A DNA stretch of 64,000 bases from Epiperipatus broadwayi (taxonomy: Eukaryota; Onychophora; Udeonychophora; Euonychophora; Peripatidae). Location of the stretch: contig JAQFVV010000158.1 of NCBI GenBank assembly GCA_028023455.1, positions 2,232,001 to 2,296,000 on the forward strand, read 5' to 3'. The translations under genes were made by a program, and so were the position numbers. Below, one piece after another: positions 35,554 to 47,660 of this stretch. A model generated the notes under the pieces. The model ran no database searches. It was given only the letters and a program-made list of their open reading frames with translations, and was not told the DNA's origin. Every line of letters starts with the position of its first letter. Position 1 is the stretch's first letter.

Positions 35554-35624
35554 GTGTTGACCAGGAAGCGAACCTGGGCCAGTTGCATGGAAGGCAGCTA
35601 TGCTAACCATTAGGCCACTAACTC
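35554..35624 (-). tRNA. tRNA-Gly(TCC)-like gene or pseudogene
   Basis: On the minus strand, 71 bases follow the tRNA-Gly(UCC) layout. There is a D-arm segment GGCCTAATGGTTAGCAT, an anticodon loop CTTCCAT with anticodon TCC, a perfect T arm (CCAGG, TTCGCTT, CCTGG) and a 3' acceptor strand TCAACAC with discriminator A. Against a functional gene, two acceptor pairs are mismatched (A2-A71, A6-C67), one is G-T, and one anticodon-stem pair is C-A. I see no clear T-run terminator directly after it. It is most likely a tRNA pseudogene or the head of a tRNA-derived SINE. Confidence 0.55.
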
Positions 35625-37192
35625 TTGACAATAAATTTAATTTTTCACTTAATCATTTTTTTAAAAGTCATATTATTATATTACTCCAGTACATTATATT
35701 TATTTTTGTTAAATTCTTTTTTCAAATTAAACAATTTAATATACTGTTTGAAAACAATATTCACCAATAAATCTCATTTAATTTTTTTTTCAATTAATAC
35801 TGTTTAAATTTAATTTTTATTTAATTAATAATCTTTTTAAACACTGGTCAGTAAAAGAGATACTATGTTAATACATGCTTTAATTTTTAAGCTTTTTCTC
35901 ATTTTATTGTTATAATTAAAGGTCTGTAATTGAGTAATTTTGTTATCTAACTCCAAAAGGGTCAAAAAACATAACTTTCTCTGTTTATATTCAAAGTACT
36001 CCAGGGCCGCATATAGTAAGTTCGAGCAATCATTGCTGTTAGAATAATATTATACATGTCCCCACCCCCATTCTAATTTTTAATCGATAACTTTCATTAT
36101 CTCAAAACCTCCCATTGAAGAAAGCCATTTCAGATCTTAATCTTGGGATGTGGATTATAATATATATTATCCATAGATTACTCAATCAAATAATAAATGA
36201 TTCCGTAGTAAAATAAATAAAGGTGAATATCTCTACTCTTAAAAGCACATTATTTATTTTGCTATTAAACAAAATATTTACAAACTGAAAGAAAAAAATA
36301 TATATTTTATTAACTGCAAAAAAAAAAAAAAATTATTAAAAACAATACATATATATCCTAATAAATTTTTAATATATAAATTATCTTCCATATATTGTAC
36401 TAATTTATAGATTAAAATTAATGAGACAATTTTAAAAGAAAAAATAAAGGTTATGTAGTCATAAATTTTTAACTTAAATATAAACTTATAAATAAAATCA
36501 TATCTAATTTTAAATATGATATAATATATATGAAAATGGAATGCTGGCAGATGAATGATTGAAGCTGCTTATATCTACTTACAAAAAAGCTACATGTTGG
36601 TGTTCTAAGTATATAATGAAATGCAGGATACTTCATATAGCAATAAAAATACTATGGAATATATATATAAAATCATATAATGTCATTAGGCATGTGAGTA
36701 GGGGTATAGTAAAAAAAAAAAAAGATTTCTGATATATAAATATTCCTAAAAAAGAAAGATTTACATCTTCACTGTTACCTATTCACTAAAATAGTCACAA
36801 AAACATAAAATGCACATACTTTTACATTTCTTATATTCAGATTACAATATTCAGTGGGAACATATGACTTCTTTCAGCTTATGAAAATTCATACTCAAAA
36901 TGTTAATCCGTCACAGCACACATATATATTGAGTACAAAGTTGCAATATCATACATATTCACCATTTGAAAGTACATCTGTAATCTGTGTTCAGCTATTG
37001 TACAAAAAATTGTATTATAATGTATTTTTAAAGATTATAGATAAAATTTACAATGGAAATGTTAATACTTCTACTGAGATAAAAATGGACTAAAATCTTT
37101 CCTAAATTTTTTACTGCTATTATTATATGATGACCCACACCCATGCATATTTGACTGATATGTTTCTAAATACTATCTTGTAAAAAGATGAC
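35625..37192. other. AT-rich DNA, no gene recognised
   Basis: Open frames at 35625-35807 and 36854-37093 (plus) have no recognisable motif and sit in low-complexity sequence. A short G+C-richer spot at 36000-36070 is unexplained. Confidence 0.5.
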
Positions 37193-38215
37193 TTATAGGA
37201 AATAAACCATAAGGCATTTGTTTTTATTATGATGATTGAAAATAATCTCTTTGTAACTCAATATCCCATTGGAAATGATTGAAATCTGTTTGAAGCTATC
37301 CTTAAAATCGTTCACTGGAATCACCTATAAGAAACAGTGTCACAAGTTTAAGGGTATCTTGAAAAGAATCATGAAATTCTCCCTTCATGGCCAACTTTTT
37401 TGGGAAATAGCCAAAAGTCAGCAGAGCTAAATCAAGAAAATAAGAGTGGATATTCAAGCACAATAATACTTGTTTTTAGCAAAAAATCATGCACAATCTT
37501 CTCACTATAGATAGATGAATTATCATGTAACAATAACCAAAAGTTATGCTTGTGGTATTCAGATTATTTGCACAAAATTTTGATCCACAAATGATTTAAA
37601 ACATTTAAAAAGGAATTAATGTTTATTGTCTGATCTACATAAATACATTTGTGATGAATAATGCCTTTAGAATAAAAAAAAAGAAGAGCAATATTTTGAT
37701 GTGGCTCTTTTGCATTCACAATTCTTTAAATTTTCCTTCTGGTGATGATCTCAATTCCACACTGTGACACATTGTTTAAGTCTCATAATGAAAACACATT
37801 GAATCATCAATTTTGACAAGAATTCTGAACTTGCAGTTATTTCTTTGCATGATTCTGTCTATAATGCTCCACTCTAATGTGTTTTTGATCAAGTATCAAC
37901 AAGTGAGACATAAAGCACATGCATATTTTCTGCTTTTTCAAATTTGTTTAAATACAATGGACAGAGATTTTGGAAATTCCAGTGAGTTGCTCAATGAATC
38001 TGATAGACACACAGTGATCACTTTAAAGAATATTGACAACTTTTTGCATATTTTCTTTGTTTCCAGTTGTTTACAATGTGCCCAGCCATGAAACTGTCTT
38101 GGCAAAAACATTCTTGTGAATCAAGGTTTCACTACTATATACAATATGAATCATTTCAAATATTTAAATAGCAATTTTGCCTAATTTAAAACAAAATTTG
38201 ATTCATTATGAGTTT
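37193..38215 (-). pseudogene. Mariner transposase pseudogene (DD34D type)
   Basis: The minus strand follows a mariner transposase over its whole expected length, about 340 codons. Near the start IKFCFKLGK, then FEMI, corresponds to the first helix-turn-helix. VSIRFIEQLTGISK with a following LKKQKIC-like stretch (about 38010-37930) is the second. In the catalytic half, IDDSMCFHYE holds the first Asp, FYSKGIIHH and DQTIN follow, LLLHDNSSIYSEKIV holds the second Asp, and SADFWLFPKK holds the third. The spacing between the last two is about 34-35 residues, as in the mariner D,D34D family. The C-terminal region runs to a stop at 37193-37195. Stops and at least two frameshifts inactivate it. Plus-strand frames at 37813-38091 are antisense shadows. 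I did not find convincing terminal inverted repeats, so the element ends are unknown. Confidence 0.85.
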
Positions 38216-41200
38216 TCTACATAGATAGAAAGCAACCTGTTCCATTTCAAGTCTTAACCTATGAATCAGACACAACAGCACCATAAAATTTGTGGTCAAT
38301 AGCTAAATTATGTCACTATTTAATAAATGTTGATTAAGATATGGCAATGTGAGCAGCTTGGTCAGAGAACAAGTCATGTTTTTATTTGAGACACTTTGTA
38401 TTTCAGGAGCATTAAATATTTTAATATTCAACATCATTAATAAAAATTACCAAATTGCTTTTTTTTTCTTTCTTATTCCAAAATACTTTTCAGTATAAAA
38501 TTTTGTAAAAAAGCTTTTTGTTTGTTATTATTCTAGAGATTTTTGTTATACCTAATTTGTTCAGACTTGTTTCATTAGAGACTTACTGGTTACTTTCTAT
38601 AAAAACAGCAGTGAAACTCATTTCTAATATAATACTGCGTATATTGTTTCCAGTTTTTGTTAATAGTGCAAGAAGATTGAGTTGCCACTTAAAAGTAAGT
38701 TTTCTCCATGCTTAAACATATAAACCTCATTTATCAGTAGCTTTTCTTAAAATACTGGATAAGCCTCTTTTTGGTATTTTTTTTTTGAAATTGCTAGGAT
38801 AAATAATGGATGATTCAAAATTTTTTAGTTTATTCATCATTGCAGAGATATTTTGCATATTAGTGTGAAATGCTGTCATATACAAGTTACAAGTTAATAA
38901 AAAGTTTTAATAATAAATAACTAATTTAAAACTCTCTTTAGGTCTGCTAACTTTTTAAGTCTTCAAGTATCTTATATACTTTGAAATTTCAATCACAAAT
39001 GGACAAGCAAAGCATTATAGGCGTATTAAAAATGACAGATTTGAATCATCCTCTAATTAATTGCAATTAGCAACTTTGATAAATAACTAATCAACATTTT
39101 ATAAAAATATAACAAAAACAAAACAAATATCTATTTGCAACTTTTAAAACTAAAATTAAACTTAAGACAATGGAGGGAAAAATTCTTTTAATTTTTCTTT
39201 TTATTGTTCAAGTAAAAAAGAAATATGACAATTTTAATCACTCTCATAAAAGCCTTTTTTTTTTAAAAAAAAAAAAAAGAATTTTCACTTGTTTTTCTTG
39301 AAATTTGTGTGCAAATTAATATAGTTCAACTGCTATCCCTATTAAACAAAATAATTTCTATAAGACCAGAGTATCACAATATATATATATGCATATAAAT
39401 AAAAAAGTTAGCATCTACTATTTCTAAATCATGAAGTAAAATGATAAATCTAGAAAAAATAATGTGAAAAAATGCCTTTTTAATAATAATTGTTTTTTTT
39501 AAAAATTGTTCCTACTATGAAAGTGATTCAATGTTTGTAAAATAATAAAGTTTTAATTGGAAGAATAATACAATTATTAAAATCCAAAATTTTAATAAAA
39601 AGTTTGTTTATGTTGTAAATTTTTATTTATTTATTTTGAAAATGTTTTTTAAAATCAAAAATATATTAATTTTACACAAAAACATTTTAAAAGTGAACGT
39701 TTTAATTTATAAATAACCTTTTTTTCTCTACATATATACATAAAAATGAAACATTCCTAATGATGCAAATGACATTCGCCTTAATTTAACAAAAGCAAAC
39801 TCTTGTTCTCTCCCCTACTCATTATTTACTATTAACATTTTTTCCCCCATAAATTTATTCTTTACAATTTATTTAAAACATTTCTATTTTAAAATCACAT
39901 AATTATTTAAAAATTCTACATTTATTTATAATATATATGTACTTTAAAAATATAAGGCAAACAATGCAAAATCTGGATCTTTAAGAAACTGAAATCAATA
40001 CTTAATATTCGTTTCATTTATAAAAAATATAAACAGTTTTCCTGGATAAATCTATTTCATTAATTATGTACTTCAGCAATGTACAGATCCATAAACAAAT
40101 AATTGATACAATGTTTACATGCTATCATGAATGCTACAATATAGTACAGGATTTTAAAAATCCATTTAGATGATCTTACAAATCCGATTCATCATATAAT
40201 AAGCTCATTTTTCAAATAAAATAATACAAACAGCATGATTCTTTTGTCTCAATCACTTCAAGCATTTCTTTTTCCATCTGTTTTGCACCATACATAAGTT
40301 CTAAATAGTGTAATGTGATAAACATTTCCCACCAAAAGCAAAACATTTCTTAATACATGCATTCTGCAAGTATCTTTATGTTTCTAAAAATGCACAATAT
40401 ATTAGTAGAATTTTTCAAATATGTTGACAATTAACAATTGAGTTCAAACTAATAAAATATCAATACATGCAGACAAAATTATGCTCTTTTATTGTTTTGC
40501 TTTTACTTGTAACAATTTTTATTATATTTCATCATATTTTTTACAAATCAAAGATAATATTATCAATGGTGAGAATAATATACATTTTTAAAGCTTTTTA
40601 ATAATTTGTACAAGTTTAATTTGATATAAATTTCTTATTTGCCATGAAATGACATTTAAATTAATTTTAATTTTTTATTGATCAATATCAGCAATAAACA
40701 TTTGTTAAGATATCAAACAATATTTTTATTAAAAAGGATTACTGCTATATTTCAATTGTGAGCACAAACAGAAGAAATCCCTAATATGTGATATATAAAA
40801 TTTTGCAAATTATGTATCCAATTGATGCACTGATCTTTGGCACCTATTTGCATGCTTTATTTATATGTCAATATATATCAAATCATAATGTTGATTATAA
40901 TTATTTTAAAGATCATTTCAAATAATATTTTTGTATTTGATAACTGTTCTAAACATTTTTAATACTAATGTATATTGAGCACGATTATTAGCAGTTAATT
41001 TATTTTAAGTTTAATTCTATATAATCTAGAGTAATTTTTCTTCTATAGAATCAATGACAAAAGTAATTGTATGACCAGAAAATGGATAAAGCTATAGATT
41101 AACTGACACACGTGACTTTCAAAGAGAAGGCAATATATTACAATGAACATTAACCATGATCATTTCTAATATTAATTAAAATTCCAACAATATGCGCGTG

Positions 41201-41659
41201 CACACACACACACAAATTCTGAAATAAGAGAATATTGAAAGTTAATTAATTAATTAAGTTGAATAAACAAGACATATAAATAAATAAATATTGTTACAAT
41301 AATAGTTTATTTACATTTCATAAAACATATTTCAACATATGTATGCTAGTAAAATACAATTAAGATCATTTCATAAAATTTATTAAAAGGAATTTAAAAA
41401 AAATCTAATGGTTTATTTGATAAATTATTTTAAGTTAACAAAAGATTATACTTTCAATGGTTTGATTTTAACTCAAATGCAAATGAAGCAATCTTCTCAA
41501 ATTGCACTAGTCATATGAGAAATGCAAAATAATTTGATTGATCATTAAAAATCATATTGATTGTAAAATTTCATTTTGATTTTCTAAAAGAGTATTTAAA
41601 AAAAAAAATGTCTTAGAATAAAATTTGAAGATCAAGAGTTCAAAACTCATGACTGATTA
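38216..41659. other. AT-rich DNA, no gene recognised
   Basis: A 65-codon frame at 38518-38715 has no motif. A short CA microsatellite with a GCGCGTG start lies at 41194-41214. Otherwise the stretch is poly-A/T rich sequence with nothing I can assign. Confidence 0.5.
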
Positions 41660-41950
41660 AAAATTAATAACTGGGTCAATTACTTTTATTGCAGCTTTAT
41701 TGTAAATAAAATTAATTGGGTCTTAAAAGTAATGAATATTTCTGTAGTGTAATTTTCACTTCACTACTCACGCAAGATAGGGACTGGTTTCTATCCACTT
41801 TTAATATCTAGTGGAGGAATGTAATCATAAACATATGACCAAAGACATGTGAAAAAGATCTATAACCCCCAAGATGTACACTTTGCACTGAAACAGCACT
41901 CATAGCAGCTGGTCCAGACCACAATCTCTTACACATATCGTTATCATTTT
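41660..41950. repeat. Dispersed repeat related to the 15.3-kb foldback and to 46860-47010
   Basis: ATATTTCTGTAGTGTAATTTTCA, then a GACTGGTTTCTATC stretch, parallels 46915-46990. Further right, ACATGTGAAAAAGAT followed by GCACTCATAGCAGCTGGTCCAGA matches one arm of the foldback at 15271-15929 (ACATGTGAAAAAAGATAAATG, GCAGCACTCAT, GGTCCAGA). It looks like a single-arm relative of that element. Confidence 0.55.
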
Positions 41951-42376
41951 TAGTATATATATTATAACCCTTAGTTTCGTTTGTAAAGAAATTAATGATT
42001 GGGAAATAAATAGTAGGATTAGTTTCTTAACTATATCTGAGTAAAAAAAATTTTTTTAAGTTCAAGAAAAGTTAAAAGCTTTATTTAGAGAGACCAATAA
42101 CCGCATGGCTTAAATTTAACGTATAGAGAAAAGTCTGTTTGTATTTTATTTAAAATTATAGCATATCATTATGTAGAGGGAAGGGGGATTGACTATTGCG
42201 CACACTATAATATCTTAAAAGTGTTGATTTATATATCTAAACAGAAAAGACTTTGTGAATCATAATATTTATGAATAAAAATGTTAGTACAAATTAAAAT
42301 TGAACTTAATATAGATAGCATTAGTTTGACAGTTCTTTTCATGAGAATAGGTTTAAATTTTTAGGAAATCAGGAAA

Positions 42377-42428
42377 GATATTTTATACTAATATGAATAA
42401 AAGATATTTTGTACTAATATGAATATGA
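42377..42428. repeat. 26-bp tandem duplication
   Basis: GATATTTTATACTAATATGA plus six bases is repeated directly with one or two changes. Confidence 0.85.
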
Positions 42429-45400
42429 ACAAGCAGTTCACCATGTAGTATTGTATGTGCATGCGTATGTACATTAATGATGCATTTATAGATTTTTTTC
42501 TTTGTGGAAATTTACACATTGTACTTTGGACTATTTGATAGTATAATGTAAAATGAATTTATTTGTATGGGTTTTACAGAAATTGGTTATTGTTTTCAGT
42601 TCTAAATTTGATTTAAGTTTTAAAGAAGAAATTTATTTATAAAATATCAGTTTTATAAAATACCCACAACTCTGTATATATATTGAATATTTCTCACAGA
42701 TCAAAGCGGTGTAAAATGTATTAGGAAAGAAAAATAAATGTAATCAGAGCTGAAAACAATAACCAAAACCAACATTTAACAAATGGTGTCAAAGGTTGCC
42801 TTCAGAGAGAGAATTGGTAGATTAGAAGAATCAAAGAAAAAAAAACTTGCAGGTGGCCTTTTCTTTTTCTTATAAAAGCTAGTGAAAATGAAGTAAAGGG
42901 GGGATTTTTTCTTGCTAATTCAATATCTGATCGTCTTCTCTGATCATTTCTCTCGGATAGCAATTGACTCAACTTACTAAGGAGTGTGTATATATTACTT
43001 GAGATGAATGGATAAAAACAAATAAAGTGTACAAATTTCTCTCCAAAATCAATTATGGCAAAATTAGTTCACAACAAAAAGTTCTGAACTCAATACCTTA
43101 ATCTTTGTATTTGGTTTTTAAAAGTTTGTTAAAAACAGACACCTCAGGAACAATATTTTATCCATGGCTTAATTAATTAAAACTCTAAGGAATGATTGGA
43201 CTTTGATATAAAGTTAGATAAGTACTCATCATTCTTAATAGTAATTTTTTTTGATAGTGACTCCAGTAAGAATATACGTGGAAAAAAGAGCATATAGAAC
43301 ACTATTTTGTTTAAATTTTTTTTTCCTCCAAGGAGAAAAAAAAAAGAAGCTTAAAGAAAATAAAGTTATGGACTAAAATGTGAAACCAAGCATCTGGATT
43401 CGAACCCAGGAACAAAAGTATTTAAAAAAATGAAAGTCATCTGCAGGACAAATTTTCAACAATTTTAATTATCACAATTAAGTATGAAGACATCAAGCAT
43501 CAATGTAGCTACATCCTGAATGAAAATAATTTTATGTGCATTCAGAATCATTAACGTAAGGTAGATATAATGTGTTTTCCAAGGCTGTGAACTGAAAAAT
43601 GGCAATTGGTGTATGAACAATACATACGTGTTTTCTATCAAATTGGCCTTGACCGTACAAAATATTCAGACTTAGCTTCGAGGGAACCCAAACCAAAAAG
43701 ACTATGCGTAATTGTTTATTTATTTTGCTTTTATTTATATGTTCGTAGCATGTTTAACAGATATTTAAGTCATAGGAATTTTTTTTTTTTAAAAGAGAAA
43801 TGAATTTGACTCATAAGAAACTATTGAAAAAAAAAAGTTAATATGTAATAATGAGAAAGCATAAATGCTTATATATTCGTCATATAAAAAAAAAGAGAGA
43901 AAAGATTTTTTATTATTATCAAAATTATATGCTTATTATTAGATGTGTGAAAAATATTTGAGTAGTCATTGCTATGCCTAAACATGTAGATGTGGTCTGT
44001 ATGAGCGTAAATCTTGGATGAATGTTGCTGGGGCTTGACTTTGAAATTAATATAGTTCATGGGTTTTGTTCATGATCGGTCAAAACTTTGTAATTTTGCA
44101 TCAAGACTATAATCACCCTTGTGTGTGTATGCATGAAGCTGTAAATGTTGAGTATTACTGAGACAGAGTTATCGTACCACCTCGAATGGATAGACAGAAA
44201 ATAACTATCTTATAATTAAATTACTATGTATGCAGGTATTGGGAGATCAAGGACTTGATCCCAGCTCCATTTGTATTTATTACTTAAGTAGGGAATTATT
44301 GGTACAGTTATGGTAAAATGTTTTGCATGCCTATTTAAAGTAAATGTGTAGAGACTAGTTCCTCACATTATAGCCTCAAGAAGAAGGCAGTTCTCTGGCC
44401 AATGCTAACATTTAAAGTTATGAATTGGTTTAATTTCCTTTACTGAGACACTAATGTGTGCATTGTGAAGTGCTGCATAGTGCTATAAAATATCTGGAGG
44501 GTTTTTGCAAGATAGAATGAGTTGCTATGACAGTGTTAGGGTTATAATCAGATATGTGGGATGACAGAGAGTGGCATTAATTTATAAGCTGGCTGATCTG
44601 TAGTCAGAGTTTATGAAAAGTAATAAAATTAGACATCGTCAAGCTGTGGCAACATACCATTCTATCAAAATGCATACTGTTGCTAGAGTGGTAACATGAT
44701 GATTAGAATTACAGAAGGATAGCAGTGAATCATGCATGGAAATAAAACTATGGTTTTATATTACAACCAATTATTTAGAATGGTTAGAAAATTTGGATAT
44801 AACATTATCTTTACATAGGAAATACAAGATATTATTGCTTATTGGAATAGTTCAATTTATAATTGTTGTAATAGGGGGGGGGGGCAAAAATTGAGCAGGC
44901 TGTTGGGTAAAGTTATACAATTATTTCGTATTTATGTCTAAGTGCGGAATTCTGATTCCGCCTAGCATTAAATTGAAATATGGGTCAAAACCGTGATTAA
45001 GTTTAAGAAAATTCAAATAATTTAAAAGTATATAATTTTTTTTAAGTTAAAGTGAATTTCATATAAAAGAAGGTAAATTTTTATTTTACAATGAGTATAA
45101 TATTTGAAATTGTAGTGATACTATATATGTGTGTGTTTCTTTCTTGTTTAAGTATAATAAATATTTGTTATTGTTATGAATTTACATATGTGTCTTGAGT
45201 TTAATATTTCAAATATCTAGAACCTATCTCCAGAGCTTACATCTAGAACCTATGTCTAGAACCTTACAGCCTTATAAAAGGGCATATTCTACATATTGCT
45301 ATAACCAATTTTATAATAATACCAGATCATTTTTAAATTTATGAATTGTCTTATGTTGGTTGATTTCCGTGATTAAGTTCCATGATTAAAGTTCCATGAT

Positions 45401-46393
45401 TGATTTCCAGGATCAATTTCCATGATTTCCATAATTCACCTTTGTAAAATATCAACCAAGAAAGATTTTTTGGCTTATATAGGGGGGAACGATCATTTCG
45501 TGGAGATAAAGAATATATCTGATTCCTCAAACGTAATAGATTTAAAAGTACTAGTTAAATTTGGCAAACAGATGATACGAAATAAAATAAAATGAAAAAA
45601 AATAGTCAATTTAGATATTTTAAATTTAGTTATTTGGTTCATTGCAATGTTACAAATATTAGAAGTAAACATAAAATCCCTTTTCTGCTTTTGGTATTTA
45701 ATATGATTCCCACTGGTAAACTCATATTAGAATTTAATTTAGCAAGTTTTGGGATCATATTCATTGCATCATAATCATTAATAATTACACCTCATTAGCA
45801 GATCAAGACCTTGAGAAATTTGAGTATTTCGATTATTAAATCTAAGAGAGCTAGCTTGGAAGTAAAGTAGTGTAAGTAATAAATTCGGGAAATACTATTA
45901 CAATAATGATAATAAATCTATAGTTAGTTGGAAGGCATATATATGCATTTAAGGAAATAAGATTAAGAGTTTTCAGTTAAGAAGATATAAAGGAGAACAT
46001 AACAGACATTTAGGGTTATCTAATTGTGACTGTTAAAGGTGATAGATGCGGAGAACGAAAATAATAGTGGTGGGGTTAAATGAAAGAATTTATAACATTT
46101 CTTTTATTCAACTTTGAATTAAATAATAATCTTATAGTACATATTATAAACATATGTTACAAGTTCTCCGCATCGATTACTAATTTATTTCTAGTCATTT
46201 ATATGTTAGAAATATACATAACATTCTTTTCAATACAACTCGAGATCATATATCTATGTAAAGTTGTGGAAGAAAGTTGTCTATATTATTTAGTTAGCAG
46301 TTAACTTATCATGCGAGTATTTACATAATTGTTAATAAGTTTAAGTAAGACCATAATAAATTGAATTGGATGCATAATATATATATATTTTTT
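42429..46393. other. Mixed AT-rich DNA with a less AT-rich part at 43.9-44.8 kb, no gene recognised
   Basis: The part at 43900-44800 is less AT-biased than its surroundings and may be an old decayed transposon, but I could not match it on either strand. A run of 11 G lies at 44874-44884. The frames at 43606-43803, 45592-45774 and 46080-46304 have no recognisable product. Confidence 0.4.
45238..45437. repeat. Short degenerate repeats (TCTAGAACCT and TTCCATGATT units)
   Basis: CTAGAACCTA-type units occur three times near 45218-45270. Between 45361 and 45437 a TTCCATGATTaa unit occurs about six times with small changes. Both look like local slippage expansions. Confidence 0.6.
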
Positions 46394-46751
46394 GAGACAA
46401 TTTAATCATTTTCTTCATTATATCCTATAGTAATAGGCATGGATGATGATCTCTGGTGGACATTACAATTTTATAGTTACAATTTGGCACCCGGGTATAC
46501 ATAATCTTATTATTATTATCATTAGGTAAACACACTAGCATTCCTTGTTTGGTTCCAGAATTATTTTCAATTGAGACAATTTAATTACTTTCTTCATTAT
46601 ATCCTATGGTAATAGACATGGATGATGATCTCTGGTGGACATTACAATTTTATAGTTACAATTTGGCACCCAGGTATACATAATCTTATTATTATTATCA
46701 TTAGGTAAACATACTAGCATTTCTTGTTTGGTTTCATAGTTATTTTCAATC
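46394..46751. repeat. 180-bp tandem duplication
   Basis: Unit 1 (46394-46573) and unit 2 (46574 to about 46751) both start GAGACAATTTAAT and share GGATGATGATCTCTGGTGGA, CAATTTGGCACCC and TTATTATTATTATCATTAGG. They differ at about ten positions and a 2-base indel. No open frame crosses the units. Confidence 0.95.
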
Positions 46752-46859
46752 GACTATCTACTTGCTTCAAGTTGAGGTTAGAATATATATCAAATTACTA
46801 CAGTTTAATTGATAAATGTCAAATGTGCCGCCTCCACAACTTTGACACAAATTACTTAA

Positions 46860-47010
46860 TAAAAGTATAATAATTTTAATTAGTCATTTATTAGACAAGA
46901 AATTAGCCAATAATAAATAATATTTCTGTAATATAATTTTCATTACATCAGTCTCACTGTATGATAAAGACAGGTTTCTATCTGCTTCTAACTCCTTGTG
47001 ATGTTTTTAA
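46860..47010. repeat. Dispersed repeat shared with 41660-41800
   Basis: TATTTCTGTAATATAATTTTCA with the following CAGGTTTCTATCTGCTT parallels 41738-41800. The open frame 46961-47182 begins inside it and shows no motif. Confidence 0.5.
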
Positions 47011-47370
47011 CATCTTAAGTGAGAGTGACATAATGAAAAATACACTACAGAAATATTCATTATTGGATAATCTCAAGTCTAATGAATGGCTAATAAAAAT
47101 TATTAATAGGTTCCTAAAAGTGTTTAGTAAATCAAAAAGTTTTTATAAAAACAAGAATTACAATGCTTTGCCTTGGCAATAAATCTTATTTGTTACCACA
47201 GAATTAAAATACAATATACAATAAATATCAAATGTAGAATTAAAAACAACAAAAAATTAAAAAAAAAAAAAAGCTAGTGAATAAAACTATTTTCCTAATT
47301 AAAAACAACAACAAAAAAAAAACATAAATAAGTAGTGATTTTTTTTAAAATAAATAATTTTATATTTTAC

Positions 47371-47660
47371 ATCACTATTCTATCAAACCATGATTCATTA
47401 AACTAAAATGAGTTACATATAAAAAATAATGAGTTATTTTATTATAATGTACATTTTAATCATCCATACTACGATGAGCCTAAGGATGATGATTCATCAT
47501 TGCGATCATCATCATTTTATATCCATTATTTTGATTTACAATCAATTATTTATTATGATTTTTTTAAAAAAAATCATAATCTTTTTTTTAATATAAAAAA
47601 CATCCACCATTCATTTAAAATAGTAGCCATTTTGTAAGAGTGATTATATAGAATAGTGAT
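47371..47660. repeat. Possible MITE with 13-bp inverted ends
   Basis: ATCACTATTCTAT at 47371-47383 is the exact reverse complement of ATAGAATAGTGAT at 47648-47660. The interior contains further palindromes: ATGATTCATCAT near 47490 and ATTATGATTTTTT with its complement at 47552-47580. No target duplication was found, so a chance inverted repeat in AT-rich DNA cannot be excluded. Confidence 0.35.

Noticed and set aside
37813-38091. 92-codon plus-strand frame
   Set aside because: It is antisense to the mariner transposase remnant, which explains its composition.
43392-43412. tRNA T-arm-like sequence on the minus strand (CCTGGGTTCGAATCCAG)
   Set aside because: No D arm, anticodon stem or acceptor partner lies at the right distance. 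At most it is a tRNA or SINE fragment.
44943-44960. GCGGAAT/ATTCCGC hairpin
   Set aside because: A 7-bp perfect stem could be chance. Bacterial-type terminators are not expected in this genome.
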